Below, in pieces: positions 54,393 through 62,787 of a stretch of 64,000 nucleotides of DNA. The DNA is from an uncultured Armatimonadota bacterium. GTDB lineage: Bacteria > Armatimonadota > Fimbriimonadia > Fimbriimonadales > Fimbriimonadaceae. The notes beneath the pieces are model-generated. The model was given only the letters and a program-made list of their open reading frames with translations. It was not told where the DNA came from and made no database searches. The first letter of the stretch is position 1, and each line of letters starts with the position of its first letter. Made by a program: the position numbers and the translations under genes. Location: the NCBI GenBank assembly GCA_903904815.1, contig CAIVDU010000022.1, forward strand, positions 20,083-84,082, given 5' to 3'.

Positions 54393-54424
54393 TTGACCTG
54401 GAGTGCGCTCCAGGTTTGTAGAGT
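54393..54424 (+). promoter_or_regulatory. MerR-type promoter and operator before merR-SDR-AKR
   Basis: -35 TTGACC (54393-54398), 20-base spacer, -10 TAGAGT (54419-54424). The spacer carries the perfect 20-bp dyad ACCTGGAGTGCGCTCCAGGT (54396-54415). An overlong 19-20-base spacer with a central palindrome is the hallmark of MerR-family control. The -10 ends seven bases before the ATG, so the mRNA would be leaderless. Confidence 0.9.
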
Positions 54425-54431
54425 ATCAAAT

Positions 54432-54857
54432 ATGGATGAGGGTCTTACGATTCAAGAGGCAGCAGAGCGAGTCGGACTAAGTATCGACACCCTCCGTTAC
54501 TATGAGCGGGCGGGATTGCTCTCCCACGTGGTTCGGACTATGGGTGGTCAGCGGCGATATGACGCGGACAACCTTAACGGGATCCATTTCATTACGAAGA
54601 TGCGCGCCACCGGAATGCCAATCCGGAGAATTCGGGAATACATGGAAACGCCAATCGGGCCAGACGGAAGCTCGCCTCACCGAAGGACGATCCTCGTCGA
54701 ACACCGAGAATCGATGATTTCCAAGCTTCAGGAGATCAATGACGCTTTGGCTCTGATCGAACGGAAGATCGAGCTGTACGACACACGTGGTCCAACATTC
54801 ACTTCTGTCACTTCTGATCAAGGGGCGACTCGAGAGACCGCGACGCGACAAGCATAA
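54432..54857 (+). CDS. MerR-family transcriptional activator
   Basis: A 141-residue regulator: the winged HTH is TIQEAAERVGLSIDTLRYYERAGLL, followed by RRYDADNLNGIHFITKMRATGMP and a C-terminal antiparallel coiled coil (HRESMISKLQEINDALALIERKIELYD). There is no cysteine metal site, so it belongs to the metal-free AdhR/SkgA-like branch that senses aldehydes, ketones or redox stress. It autoregulates through the operator just upstream and heads an SDR-AKR operon. Confidence 0.93.
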   Translation: MDEGLTIQEAAERVGLSIDTLRYYERAGLLSHVVRTMGGQRRYDADNLNGIHFITKMRATGMPIRRIREYMETPIGPDGSSPHRRTILVEHRESMISKLQEINDALALIERKIELYDTRGPTFTSVTSDQGATRETATRQA

Positions 54858-54868
54858 AGGGGAAAACA

Positions 54869-55609
54869 ATGAACAACACAGGATCCAAAAAAACGATCGC
54901 CTTGGTAACCGGCGCGAATAAGGGGATTGGTCTTCAGATCGCGAGAGAGCTTGGCCGAGCAGGAATCACGGTCTATGTCGGAGCACGGGACCGCGGCCGA
55001 GGAGAAGCGGCGGCCGCGGAGCTTCAACTTGAGGGACTGGAAGCGCATTGGATTGAGCTGGACCTTGCTAACGAGGCCACGCTGGACGCGGCGGCCAAAA
55101 GGATTGAAGGGGAACAAGGACGACTCGACGTGCTGGTCAATAATGCAGGAGTCGTTGCGGAGGGGGATGGAACGCCCGGCCAAGCGGATTTGGCCGCCAT
55201 TCGAACTGTCTTTGAAACAAACTTTTTCGCCACGATCTTGGTGACTCAGAAGTTGCTTCCATTGATTCGAAAGTCAAAGTCGGGGCGAATTGTGAATATC
55301 TCCAGTGGACTGGGATCGTTGACTCTCACGTCGGACCCGAGCAACCTCTTCTCGGGCTACCAGATCCTTGGTTACAGTGCTTCCAAGGCTGCCCTTAACA
55401 TGTTCACGGTCATGTTGGCGAGGGAACTTCAAGACGCGGGCATCCTCGTAAATTCAGCCGACCCAGGATACACGGCAACGGACCTCAACGGTCACAGTGG
55501 ACCTCAGACCCTAGAAGAGGGGGCCAGTGAAGCGACCCGATTGGCGACCCTCCCGGACGATGGCCCGACCGGTGGATATTTCAGCCGGCACGGCGCTCAG
55601 CCGTGGTGA
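54869..55609 (+). CDS. Short-chain dehydrogenase/reductase (carbonyl-reductase-like)
   Basis: A 246-residue SDR. The cofactor motif TGANKGIG (about 14-21), NNAG, the catalytic Ser-Tyr-Lys set (VNISSGLGS, then YSASK) and the PGYTATDLNGHSG C-terminal signature match NADPH-dependent carbonyl reductases. It likely reduces reactive carbonyls or quinones. AAAGGGGA precedes the ATG. Confidence 0.92.
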   Translation: MNNTGSKKTIALVTGANKGIGLQIARELGRAGITVYVGARDRGRGEAAAAELQLEGLEAHWIELDLANEATLDAAAKRIEGEQGRLDVLVNNAGVVAEGDGTPGQADLAAIRTVFETNFFATILVTQKLLPLIRKSKSGRIVNISSGLGSLTLTSDPSNLFSGYQILGYSASKAALNMFTVMLARELQDAGILVNSADPGYTATDLNGHSGPQTLEEGASEATRLATLPDDGPTGGYFSRHGAQPW

Positions 55610-55638
55610 GCCCAACCAGCGGATAAGGAGAGAAACAT

Positions 55639-56640
55639 ATGAAACAAAGAAAGATTGGAGAGAAACTCGTTGGAGAAATTGGCCTGGGATGCATGGGCAT
55701 GTCCTTTGCTTACAGTGGAGGCTCGGAGGCCGAATCCGTCCAGGTTCTGCACCGGGCGCTGGAACTGGGTTCCAACTTCTGGGATACCGCCGACATGTAC
55801 GGAGCGGGCAAAAACGAAACGCTTCTGTCGCAAGTCTTGAAGGATCGACGAAGCGAAGTCTTCCTGGCATCCAAATTTGCTAATGTCTATGACCGAACGC
55901 TGACCTCCCATCAGGACCTCGTGGAGCAGGGAGTTCCTTACATCGTCGATGGCACCCCGGCGTATATCCGAAAGTGCATCGACCTTAGCCTTCAGCGGTT
56001 GGGGGTCGAGCAGATCGACCTGTACTACCAGCACCGCGTCGACCCGCGCACGCCAATTGAGGAGACGGTCGGCGCAATGGCCGAGTTGGTGAAAGAAGGC
56101 AAGGTGAAGTATCTGGGCCTCTCTGAAGCGAGCGAAGCCACCGTTCGAAGGGCGCATGCAATCCATCCGATCACGGCGGTCCAAAGCGAGTTTTCCCTTT
56201 GGACAAGGGACTACGAAGCCACCGTGATCCCTGCCTGCAAGGAACTTGGAATCGCATTTGTGCCTTACAGCCCCCTTGGCCGAGGATTTCTTACCGGCGA
56301 GATCAAGAAGTTTGAAGATTTGGCGGCGGACGACTGGCGAAGAAACAACCCCCGGTTCATCGGCGAAAACTTTGACCTCAATTTGAAGATCGTCGAGATC
56401 GTCAAGTCGGTGTCCGACCGACACGAGGTCAATCCAGGCCAGGTCGCCCTCGCCTGGGTGCTCGCGCAGGGTGACCACCTTGTTCCGATCCCTGGCACAA
56501 AGAGAGTGAAGTACCTCGAAGAGAATGTCGCGGCAAGCGACCTCGTGTTGTCGGAGAAGGATTTGGAGGAGCTCTCCGCGATCCAACCACCGCAAGGCGA
56601 CCGGTACCCGGCGGCGGCCATGGCGGTTTTGGAGGGTTAG
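55639..56640 (+). CDS. Aldo/keto reductase (AKR13/YakC-like)
   Basis: A 333-residue aldo/keto reductase. The tetrad is placed as Asp and Tyr in [14 protein letters not shown], Lys in LASKFANV and His in [13 protein letters not shown]. The C-terminal [16 protein letters not shown] binds the NADPH phosphate. The [11 protein letters not shown] opening places it among the broad AKR13-like detoxifying reductases. AAGGAG precedes the ATG. Last gene of the MerR-controlled operon. Confidence 0.93.
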   Translation: MKQRKIGEKLVGEIGLGCMGMSFAYSGGSEAESVQVLHRALELGSNFWDTADMYGAGKNETLLSQVLKDRRSEVFLASKFANVYDRTLTSHQDLVEQGVPYIVDGTPAYIRKCIDLSLQRLGVEQIDLYYQHRVDPRTPIEETVGAMAELVKEGKVKYLGLSEASEATVRRAHAIHPITAVQSEFSLWTRDYEATVIPACKELGIAFVPYSPLGRGFLTGEIKKFEDLAADDWRRNNPRFIGENFDLNLKIVEIVKSVSDRHEVNPGQVALAWVLAQGDHLVPIPGTKRVKYLEENVAASDLVLSEKDLEELSAIQPPQGDRYPAAAMAVLEG

Positions 56641-56696
56641 CGGTTTTAGTCGAAGGTTGGCGGATCTGGATTTGAACGACGCCAAGTCGCACCTGT

Positions 56697-56728
56697 CCAA
56701 GGCGGAGAATGATCATTCTCCGCCTTGG
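56697..56728. terminator. Perfect 16+16-base palindrome between AKR and DUF5916
   Basis: A perfect inverted repeat with no loop (arms CCAAGGCGGAGAATGA and its complement), 56 bases past the AKR stop and 43 before the convergent DUF5916 stop. No T-run flanks it, so it may act as a bidirectional terminator or an RNA-stabilising hairpin, or bind a protein. Confidence 0.55.
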
Positions 56729-56771
56729 CGTGTTCACTAAGACAAATGGACGCTGACGGACAGTCTGTGTG

Positions 56772-58814
56772 TCATATCGGGCGTACCAGTTTCACGGTGA
56801 TTAATCCTCGAGTTCTGGGGCTGTTGGGGTCGCCGACTAGGATGAAGATGTCCGTCCCGCGGCGCACCCGGCGGCTGTAGGAGAGGTACACATCCAAGTC
56901 GCCATTTTGCTGGACGATTCTCCCGCCGATCGCCTCTTGGGAATTCAGGCGATAAGTGCCTGTCAAGATTGTCTGCGTGTTTTGCTGACCGTTGAACTGT
57001 TCGACTCCGAAGCTAGCGTTCAATGAAAACAGCTTCGACACCGAGATTCCTTGGGCGATCGAAATGTATTGATAGGGCAGGTCTTGCCGATGCCCCAGAG
57101 TCCAAGAGATGCCTCCCTGCTGAAAAAGCGTCTTCTGGCCCCAGTTAAGCGATGACGTGAGAGTGTCGTCTTTGTAGGGGTAGTACTTGCTCAGATCGGC
57201 ATACATGGAGTAGCCCCACCCCGAGCGAAGACTCCAAGACCCGTTGGCGGACAGGTCATCGTGAAAGAACCCGCCGGTCTCGTGTCGGTAGGTGCTGGTG
57301 GAGATGTTGTAGGAGTCGTACTCGAGCGCCCCTTTATCGTGGCTCGTAAACTGCCCTACATTGAAGCCTTCTCCAACGAGGTCGACCTCCTGAACCAAGC
57401 CGAGTTGGTTCACGAAGTTGGGTCCGGTCGAGGTGTAGAAGGCCTGAGCATAGGGCTTTCCGTTCCCGGCATTGGTGGAAAGTTGCAGCCATTGGTTGCG
57501 ATCTTGGGATCCACCGGCGACCCACGATTCCGTATCGTTGGCGCTGAGGGCTACTTGCCTTCCCTTTTGGCTGTAACCGTACTGGCCAGAGACCCGTTCG
57601 ACCCGATTAGCCGGTTGACCGAGAGAGTTGTTACTCAAGGCAGCGAACCCGACTTGACTATAGAGCCCCAGATCCTGGGTCACGTTCGCAAACATGGCAG
57701 ATTGCCCACCGCCATTCTCACGCGCGTTCGTGGCGAGAGCGGCAATCGTGGTGGGGCCCTGTTTGCCGATCACCTTGACGCCTTCATCCACCATCGGAAT
57801 GCGTTGAGAATAGAAGAGGAACGAATCGGGCAAGAAGTTGTTTCCTTCCACGAAGAAGGGTCGCCGGTCGGGAAGATACTTCTCAGTGTAAGAAAAGCTC
57901 AAATCCTGAACTGACTGCTCCACGGTTTGGAAGTCGGGGAAGAGACTGGCGACGCCAGTAAGCGTCGTGGAGAGCGGATATTTCACGTCGATGCCCGCTT
58001 TGAGGCTGTTCGTGGCGCCTGCGGTTCCTAAGACGTACGGAAGGGCGACCAGTCTCGGCGGGAAATAGGGCGGATGCATTCCTTGGCAGTCGCACAGGAA
58101 CGGCATCGGATTGTTGTTCCCTTCAGGAGGAATGTAAGGCCAGATTTCTAGGTTCGTTTCGCGGGCTAGCTGGCGGAACACTGCGATCCCGAACGACTTG
58201 GTCCCCTTGGGGTACCGGAGGATCGAGAAGGGAATCGAGACTTCGGCCGTCCAACCATCTGCGCACCGATGCGTTGCCGCCGTCCAGTCTCCCGCCCATG
58301 TAAGGTTGTCGGCGGTGCCACCTTCCAGCTGAGTCTGTTGGGTGCCCCTGGCCGAAATGTTGAACTGACTCACGTTTCGGCGATTGGCCTGACTGTCGAT
58401 CACGATGCCAACGATGTCGTCGTGACTCACGTCGCCCTCGCGCTGGGTCTCGTTCGCCTTGATCAATTCAGGGTGACTATCCAGGCAGTGGAACGCAAAG
58501 TAGATGTGGGTCTCGTCGCAGCACATCCATGCCTCCGTCTGCTCCTTGACCGGATCATTCGTATGAAACCGATAGAAGCCCTGATAGTGGCAAGCGGACT
58601 TCCAGCACGGATCGTCGAGGATCCCGTCAATCTTGGGCGGAGTGGCGGTGTTGGCCATCTGACAGATCGGGGGCTTCACCGGAGTCGGCGGCAGAGGCGG
58701 GTTGGCGATGGATGTGGATTGAATCGATTGAGCCGAAGCCAAACCCATGACCGAGGCGCATGCGCACGCCAGCCACACTCGACCACGGCGTCCAAAGCTG
58801 AGGACGTCTTGCAT
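56772..58814 (-). CDS. DUF5916 outer-membrane-type protein with N-terminal carbohydrate-binding-like domain
   Basis: A 680-residue exported protein. The signal peptide (about 1-28) is followed by a CBM9-like domain (about 55-215: KIDGILDDPCWKSA, EAWMCCDETHIYFAFHC, HDDIVGIVID) and a DUF5916 region (about 220-680) with strand-rich, aromatic segments and the motif LPDRRPFFVEGNNF, ending in a beta-strand-like TVKLVRPI. This looks like a barrel or surface-sugar protein. AAGGAGA precedes the ATG. It lies 58 bases after the hendecad-repeat gene and is probably the last gene of the blaI operon. Confidence 0.85.
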   Translation of the reverse strand: MQDVLSFGRRGRVWLACACASVMGLASAQSIQSTSIANPPLPPTPVKPPICQMANTATPPKIDGILDDPCWKSACHYQGFYRFHTNDPVKEQTEAWMCCDETHIYFAFHCLDSHPELIKANETQREGDVSHDDIVGIVIDSQANRRNVSQFNISARGTQQTQLEGGTADNLTWAGDWTAATHRCADGWTAEVSIPFSILRYPKGTKSFGIAVFRQLARETNLEIWPYIPPEGNNNPMPFLCDCQGMHPPYFPPRLVALPYVLGTAGATNSLKAGIDVKYPLSTTLTGVASLFPDFQTVEQSVQDLSFSYTEKYLPDRRPFFVEGNNFLPDSFLFYSQRIPMVDEGVKVIGKQGPTTIAALATNARENGGGQSAMFANVTQDLGLYSQVGFAALSNNSLGQPANRVERVSGQYGYSQKGRQVALSANDTESWVAGGSQDRNQWLQLSTNAGNGKPYAQAFYTSTGPNFVNQLGLVQEVDLVGEGFNVGQFTSHDKGALEYDSYNISTSTYRHETGGFFHDDLSANGSWSLRSGWGYSMYADLSKYYPYKDDTLTSSLNWGQKTLFQQGGISWTLGHRQDLPYQYISIAQGISVSKLFSLNASFGVEQFNGQQNTQTILTGTYRLNSQEAIGGRIVQQNGDLDVYLSYSRRVRRGTDIFILVGDPNSPRTRGLITVKLVRPI

Positions 58815-58872
58815 ATGGGAATCTCCTTTCCGATTTAGGTGCTCGAGTTGTGGTGAGCGGGATTGTTACGGT

Positions 58873-60300
58873 TTAATCGTCTTCGCGATCGTCGCGGGTC
58901 TTTTTCGCCTCGTCGATCGCCTTGCGGGCGGCCTTCATCGACTCACGGACGGCGGCCCGGGCAGACCTAAGCGCCTCCTGGACGCTCTTGCGGATCGATT
59001 GATCGAAATGGTCGTGCTTGATGCCTTCTCGGTCCAGTTCTCGTGCCGCTTCGTCGAGGGATCGCTCCGCTTCTTTCATGGCTCGATCGATCTCAGGGCC
59101 TGCCTCCTGCAGAGCGCGTCGCCGTTCCTTTTGAGCCTTTGCCATTTCCTGCCGAGCCTCTTTCATGGCTCGCTCAATCTCGGGGCCCACGTTAGCCAGA
59201 TCTCGGTCCATCTCAGGCTTGGCATCCTTGAGCGCGCGCTGGATCTCCGGTCCGATGTCGGCAAGGGCCTTGTCGATTTCGGGTTGAGCTTCCCTAAGCG
59301 CGCGATCGACTTCGGGACCGACCTGAGCCATCGCCTTATCGATTTGCGGTTGGGTTTCCTTCATGGCACGATCGATCTCTGGCTGAACCTGTGCCAGAGC
59401 TGCCTCGATCTGGGGACCGAGTTCATCTAACGAGTCGCCCTTGATCGGATCGGATGAAATGGACGCATCGACGTCGCCCGACCAGAGATGCTCCTCTCGG
59501 GAACCCTTCTCGGTGTCGGAAAAGCGGTCAGCAGTTGTCATTGCAGTTACCGAGGAGGCGGAGTTGATCGTAATGGATCCGGCGCCGACGTGAACGGACA
59601 GGCTCGTACCTCCCGCACCGACCTTAACAGAACGACGATCCCCGAGATGGATGCCCTCGGTTTTCTTTGAGCTGCCGGGAATACCGCTAATCTCACCGAC
59701 GCCGGTCGCGGTCGTCAAATCGAGGTTGGTTCCGCTGGGAAGATCAAGCTTCACTTCGCCTGCGCCGACATTGACCGACGAAGGGGTTCCCCCAGAAAGA
59801 TCGAACTTGCCCGTCATCTGGCCTGCGCCAACCGAAAGGTTGACCGAGTTGTAGTTTCCGCTGGTAAGGGCATTGCCGACTCCCAGTTCAAGCTTGACTT
59901 TGAGACCACGTGGGGCAGTGATGTGGAGGTCGAGTCCACCATTGAAGTTGCCTTTGAGGTTCTTCATCGAGTGATCGCCATCGACGGTGTCCTCCACAAC
60001 AAGCAGATCGTGGTCGTGGCTTACCTTGGTGACGCCACTCATCCACTTCTTTCCTGCTTCAGAAGAAGGATCTTTGGTCCAACGGACGCCGTGAACACTG
60101 AGTCGACCAGTATTGGATGTCTCCAACGTAAGCGAGGCGATGGGCGCTTGGATCTTGAGAGTGGTGGCGCCCTCCGTGGTGACGGAATTATCCGACGCCA
60201 ATTCGAAACGTCCATCGTGAGGATGTGAGAGTTGTCGGCCAGCAAATAGGGTGGCTCCTAGTGCGGCAGTTCCAAAGACGAGAGTTGCAATTTTGAGCAT
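58873..60300 (-). CDS. Secreted beta-helix-like (DUF4097-type) protein with hendecad repeats
   Basis: A 475-residue exported protein. Signal peptide (about 1-22). Residues 40-250 are strand-rich with recurring VGAG/VGxG turns (about 157, 178, 201, 227, 238), a beta-helical pattern like DUF4097. Residues 294-392 hold nine consecutive 11-residue repeats of the form (V/A)xPEIDRAMxE, then a 7-residue break (393-399) and two more (400-421). Eleven-residue periodicity gives a right-handed coiled coil. A basic helical tail (431-475) follows. It lies 104 bases after an M56 sensor whose own C-terminus carries the same repeat type. Confidence 0.85.
   Translation of the reverse strand: MLKIATLVFGTAALGATLFAGRQLSHPHDGRFELASDNSVTTEGATTLKIQAPIASLTLETSNTGRLSVHGVRWTKDPSSEAGKKWMSGVTKVSHDHDLLVVEDTVDGDHSMKNLKGNFNGGLDLHITAPRGLKVKLELGVGNALTSGNYNSVNLSVGAGQMTGKFDLSGGTPSSVNVGAGEVKLDLPSGTNLDLTTATGVGEISGIPGSSKKTEGIHLGDRRSVKVGAGGTSLSVHVGAGSITINSASSVTAMTTADRFSDTEKGSREEHLWSGDVDASISSDPIKGDSLDELGPQIEAALAQVQPEIDRAMKETQPQIDKAMAQVGPEVDRALREAQPEIDKALADIGPEIQRALKDAKPEMDRDLANVGPEIERAMKEARQEMAKAQKERRRALQEAGPEIDRAMKEAERSLDEAARELDREGIKHDHFDQSIRKSVQEALRSARAAVRESMKAARKAIDEAKKTRDDREDD
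59038..59421 (-). repeat. Coding 33-bp tandem repeat (hendecad)
   Basis: Codes for about eleven units of 11 residues (VGPEIERAMKE is a typical unit), interrupted once by a 7-residue unit. At the DNA level units differ at many third positions, so the repeat is kept by protein selection rather than by recent duplication. Confidence 0.9.
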
Positions 60301-60318
60301 AGGATTCTCCAGAATTGG

Positions 60319-60367
60319 GCCTCCTTGGAGGCGCAGAGGGGCGGGACCGGCGAATCGGGTTCGCCGG
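60319..60367. promoter_or_regulatory. Two hairpins between M56 and hendecad genes
   Basis: GCCTCC-TT-GGAGGC (60319-60332) and an 8-bp stem CCGGCGAA/TTCGCCGG with 5-base loop (60347-60367). They sit in the 104-base gap upstream of the hendecad gene and could stabilise or attenuate the downstream message. Confidence 0.4.
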
Positions 60368-60404
60368 ACGATAAAAGGAAAGGGGTGAACTGAGGCGGAG
60401 CGGG

Positions 60405-62054
60405 TTAGTGCTTCTTGTTCTTAGTCTCAGAAGGAGGCAGGGACTTGAGGCCCTTGCTGACTTCTTCTAGAGTCTTTGCGGCAATCGTCTTCGCCGTTGC
60501 CCGGCTAAGCTTGGCCTGTTGGAGACCGACGTTGGCAGATTGAATGGCGCCACTAATGAGGCCGGAGATGTCCATGTGGATTCCCTCTTTAGCCATCTCG
60601 GCGTTCGCCTCGATTACCGCCTTTTTGATATCGGCGTTGGCTTCTTTTAGCTCGCGATTGATGTCCTTCGCCTCGGCTGCGAGGTCAGGATCGTTTGAAT
60701 CGGGCTGCAACCTGCCCAGGGTGGGAATTTTATGGACCGACTCTGCGGAAACCAGGGCATTGACCGCGAGTTCGGTCCCGATTCCGCTCGTCACAGAGGC
60801 CGAGTGGTGACCATCTCGACTGCTGATCACCGAGCTCGAGCCTCGAGCCGGCGTAGGCTTTGCAAGCGGGGCAGGACGACTGAGCGAACTGGTTGGAGGG
60901 GTCACGGCTGGATGCACCGAAGGATCCGCCCAGTTCACCGAGTTCATAGAGTCACTGGATGACCTGGCTGCCTCCATGAGATCAGACGCCTCTGCAGGAT
61001 TCGAACTTGAACCCTGTTCCTCGGTGACATTTGTGTTGGTCGCGTTAAAGACGGCGTGGGATACCTTGTCGGTTTCGTGAACGATGGTTGGGCCAGCCGC
61101 CCCGACGATAACTACGACCCCAGAGACCAGGGCAACCAAGCCGATCGTTGCGCCGCCGTGCACGGTTCTTCGGCTTCGCCGGTCTTCCAAAATCGCCTTA
61201 ACTCGGCTATCGAGCCGACCGGGACGAGCCATGGCCACGGCGGCATCGGCGGCCTTCGGAAATCGATTGAGGTCGCGCAGTAGCTCGACGAGATGCGTCG
61301 CGTACTGAGTTTTGGGCACACCCATCGACAACACCCGGTCGTCTGCGGCGGACTCGCTTTCGAGTTCCAGGCGCTTTCGGATGACCCAGGCCAAGGGGTT
61401 GAACCAGAACAAGGCGCAAACGATCTCGCTGGCGAGGCTGACGATCCAGTCTCCTCGCTCCACGTGAGCAAGTTCATGCAGGAGAACCGATCGCAGCCTA
61501 TCCTCGGACCACTCTTTCGCGGCTGAAGGCAGGAGAAGCACCGGACGCGTGTGTCCCCAGGTCATCGGGGGCTCGTTCGCCTCTCCCTCCAGAAGCAGGA
61601 AGTGACGTCGGTGCCGGCGGCAGTACTCGGCAACGATTGCCTGCAGTTCTGGTTGGCTGCTCATCGGCAAGCTTCGTTCGAGGTTTCGCAGTCGGCTCAG
61701 CCGAGTCACAACCCGGAGGCCCAACAGCGTGGCGATCGATGCCCAGACAATCAGAACCGCCGACTCACGGTCGATCTGTGCGGGAACGGCCAAAGGCGTT
61801 GACGTTGGGACGGGTTGAACATGCGCCTCGGTAGTCGTCGGCTTTGCCTGGGGAGCCGGAGTCCTTACTTTCAGGAACGGAACCTGCCAGGTCGGAAGTA
61901 GCGGCGCGACGAATGGGAGGGCGCAGAGACTGAAAAGCGTCAGCGCCAGGGCGAAGTGGCGCGTAGCGGCCGAGGCCTTTCGAAGCGTGGAAAACACGGC
62001 GATTCCGACCAGGGCGACGATGACTGATTTAATGGCGAGATCGACGACGTTCAT
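60405..62054 (-). CDS. M56 (BlaR1-like) membrane metallopeptidase sensor
   Basis: A 549-residue protein. Membrane segments lie near 8-24, 33-52 and 98-116. The zinc motif HELAH is at 193-197, with E210 in LASEIVCALFWFNPLAW as third ligand. A further helix spans about 302-328. The C-terminal 220 residues are outside and hold no penicillin-binding domain, unlike BlaR1: they are Ser/Pro-rich, then helical with three 11-residue units (461-493). It would cleave a cytoplasmic repressor on signal. Coupled to blaI (TAATG). Confidence 0.92.
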   Translation of the reverse strand: MNVVDLAIKSVIVALVGIAVFSTLRKASAATRHFALALTLFSLCALPFVAPLLPTWQVPFLKVRTPAPQAKPTTTEAHVQPVPTSTPLAVPAQIDRESAVLIVWASIATLLGLRVVTRLSRLRNLERSLPMSSQPELQAIVAEYCRRHRRHFLLLEGEANEPPMTWGHTRPVLLLPSAAKEWSEDRLRSVLLHELAHVERGDWIVSLASEIVCALFWFNPLAWVIRKRLELESESAADDRVLSMGVPKTQYATHLVELLRDLNRFPKAADAAVAMARPGRLDSRVKAILEDRRSRRTVHGGATIGLVALVSGVVVIVGAAGPTIVHETDKVSHAVFNATNTNVTEEQGSSSNPAEASDLMEAARSSSDSMNSVNWADPSVHPAVTPPTSSLSRPAPLAKPTPARGSSSVISSRDGHHSASVTSGIGTELAVNALVSAESVHKIPTLGRLQPDSNDPDLAAEAKDINRELKEANADIKKAVIEANAEMAKEGIHMDISGLISGAIQSANVGLQQAKLSRATAKTIAAKTLEEVSKGLKSLPPSETKNKKH

Positions 62055-62434
62055 TACAGAGCACCTTCCTGCTTCTTGGCCTCTTCGATGAGTTTGGAGA
62101 TTCGTGAGAGTTCGTCTTCAGAAACCTGGGATTCCTTACCGGAGAGGAAGGTCCTGACCACGCCTTCGAGGCTGCCCCCGAAGAAGGTTTTGACCACCTG
62201 ATCGAGAGCCGACTGGGCCGCCACCTGCTTCGGTTCGGCGGGGACATAAACATATCGCTTTCCGTCCAGTTCGTGCACGGCTTGTCCTTTCTCTTCCAAG
62301 ATCCGGAGCGTCGCCCGCACGGCTGAATAGGTGGGCGCATCAGGGAGGGCCTCGTGAACTTCATTCGCAGTGGCCTTGCCCAGACGGTGGAGGATGTCCA
62401 CGATTTGGCGCTCCCTCCGACTAAGACCGTTCAC
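62054..62434 (-). CDS. BlaI/MecI/CopY-family repressor
   Basis: A 126-residue winged-helix repressor: LSRRERQIVDILHRLGKATANEV, then YSAVRATLRILEEKG (recognition helix) and YVYVPAEPK, followed by a dimerisation helix with the AAQSALDQVVKTFFGGSLEGVV segment that M56 proteases cut. The start is GTG at 62434 with GGAGG six bases upstream. Its stop shares one base with the M56 start. It likely represses its own operon until the sensor is activated. Confidence 0.93.
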   Translation of the reverse strand: MNGLSRRERQIVDILHRLGKATANEVHEALPDAPTYSAVRATLRILEEKGQAVHELDGKRYVYVPAEPKQVAAQSALDQVVKTFFGGSLEGVVRTFLSGKESQVSEDELSRISKLIEEAKKQEGAL

Positions 62435-62787
62435 TTTCGCCCTCCACGACGCGTGAGCGTTTGGCGGTTGGCAATGCGCTGAGCAACGACATGAATGACG
62501 AACATGCTGAAATATTAGCAGGTGAAATCGTCAAAACCAAGGGATGTGCAGTTTTTTTAGCACATAGGCCCGAAAGGCCTATGGAGAAGGTTAGCTGTCA
62601 GCGGGTAGCGGTTGGCCGTTCCGGAGCGGAACCCGGACACTCAAATCAAAACCGTAGGGGAGAACGATTCGTGTCTCCGCATTCCATGGCCAACCTGTTA
62701 GCCGCAGCTCAAGTCCATTTTCGAGCATACATGTTGATTGCATGGGACACGTCCCGCCCTATCCAGCCACGACATCCCGACCACAAA
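62435..62787. other. 353-base region upstream of blaI
   Basis: Holds the blaI promoter (see next entry) and a 6-bp dyad ATGTGC/GCACAT with a 10-base T-rich centre (62544-62565), overlapped by a hairpin ATAGGCC/GGCCTAT (62564-62582). An open frame runs plus-strand from 62461, but it lacks a ribosome site and overlaps the next gene, so I see no gene here. Confidence 0.5.
62512..62540 (-). promoter_or_regulatory. Promoter of the blaI operon
   Basis: Minus strand: -35 TTGGTT (62535-62540), 17-base spacer, -10 TAATAT (62512-62517). The leader to the GTG start is about 70 bases. The ATGTGC/GCACAT dyad lies just upstream and is a possible BlaI site. Confidence 0.5.

Noticed and set aside
55597..56700. 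Long minus-strand open frame antisense to the aldo/keto reductase
   Set aside because: The plus-strand gene has a full catalytic tetrad and a good ribosome site; the antisense peptide has no family cue.
60405..62434. Beta-lactam resistance operon
   Set aside because: The M56 protein has no penicillin-binding domain and no beta-lactamase lies nearby.
62564..62582. Hairpin ATAGGCC/GGCCTAT as a terminator
   Set aside because: No T-run follows on the minus strand; the T-run lies on the wrong side.
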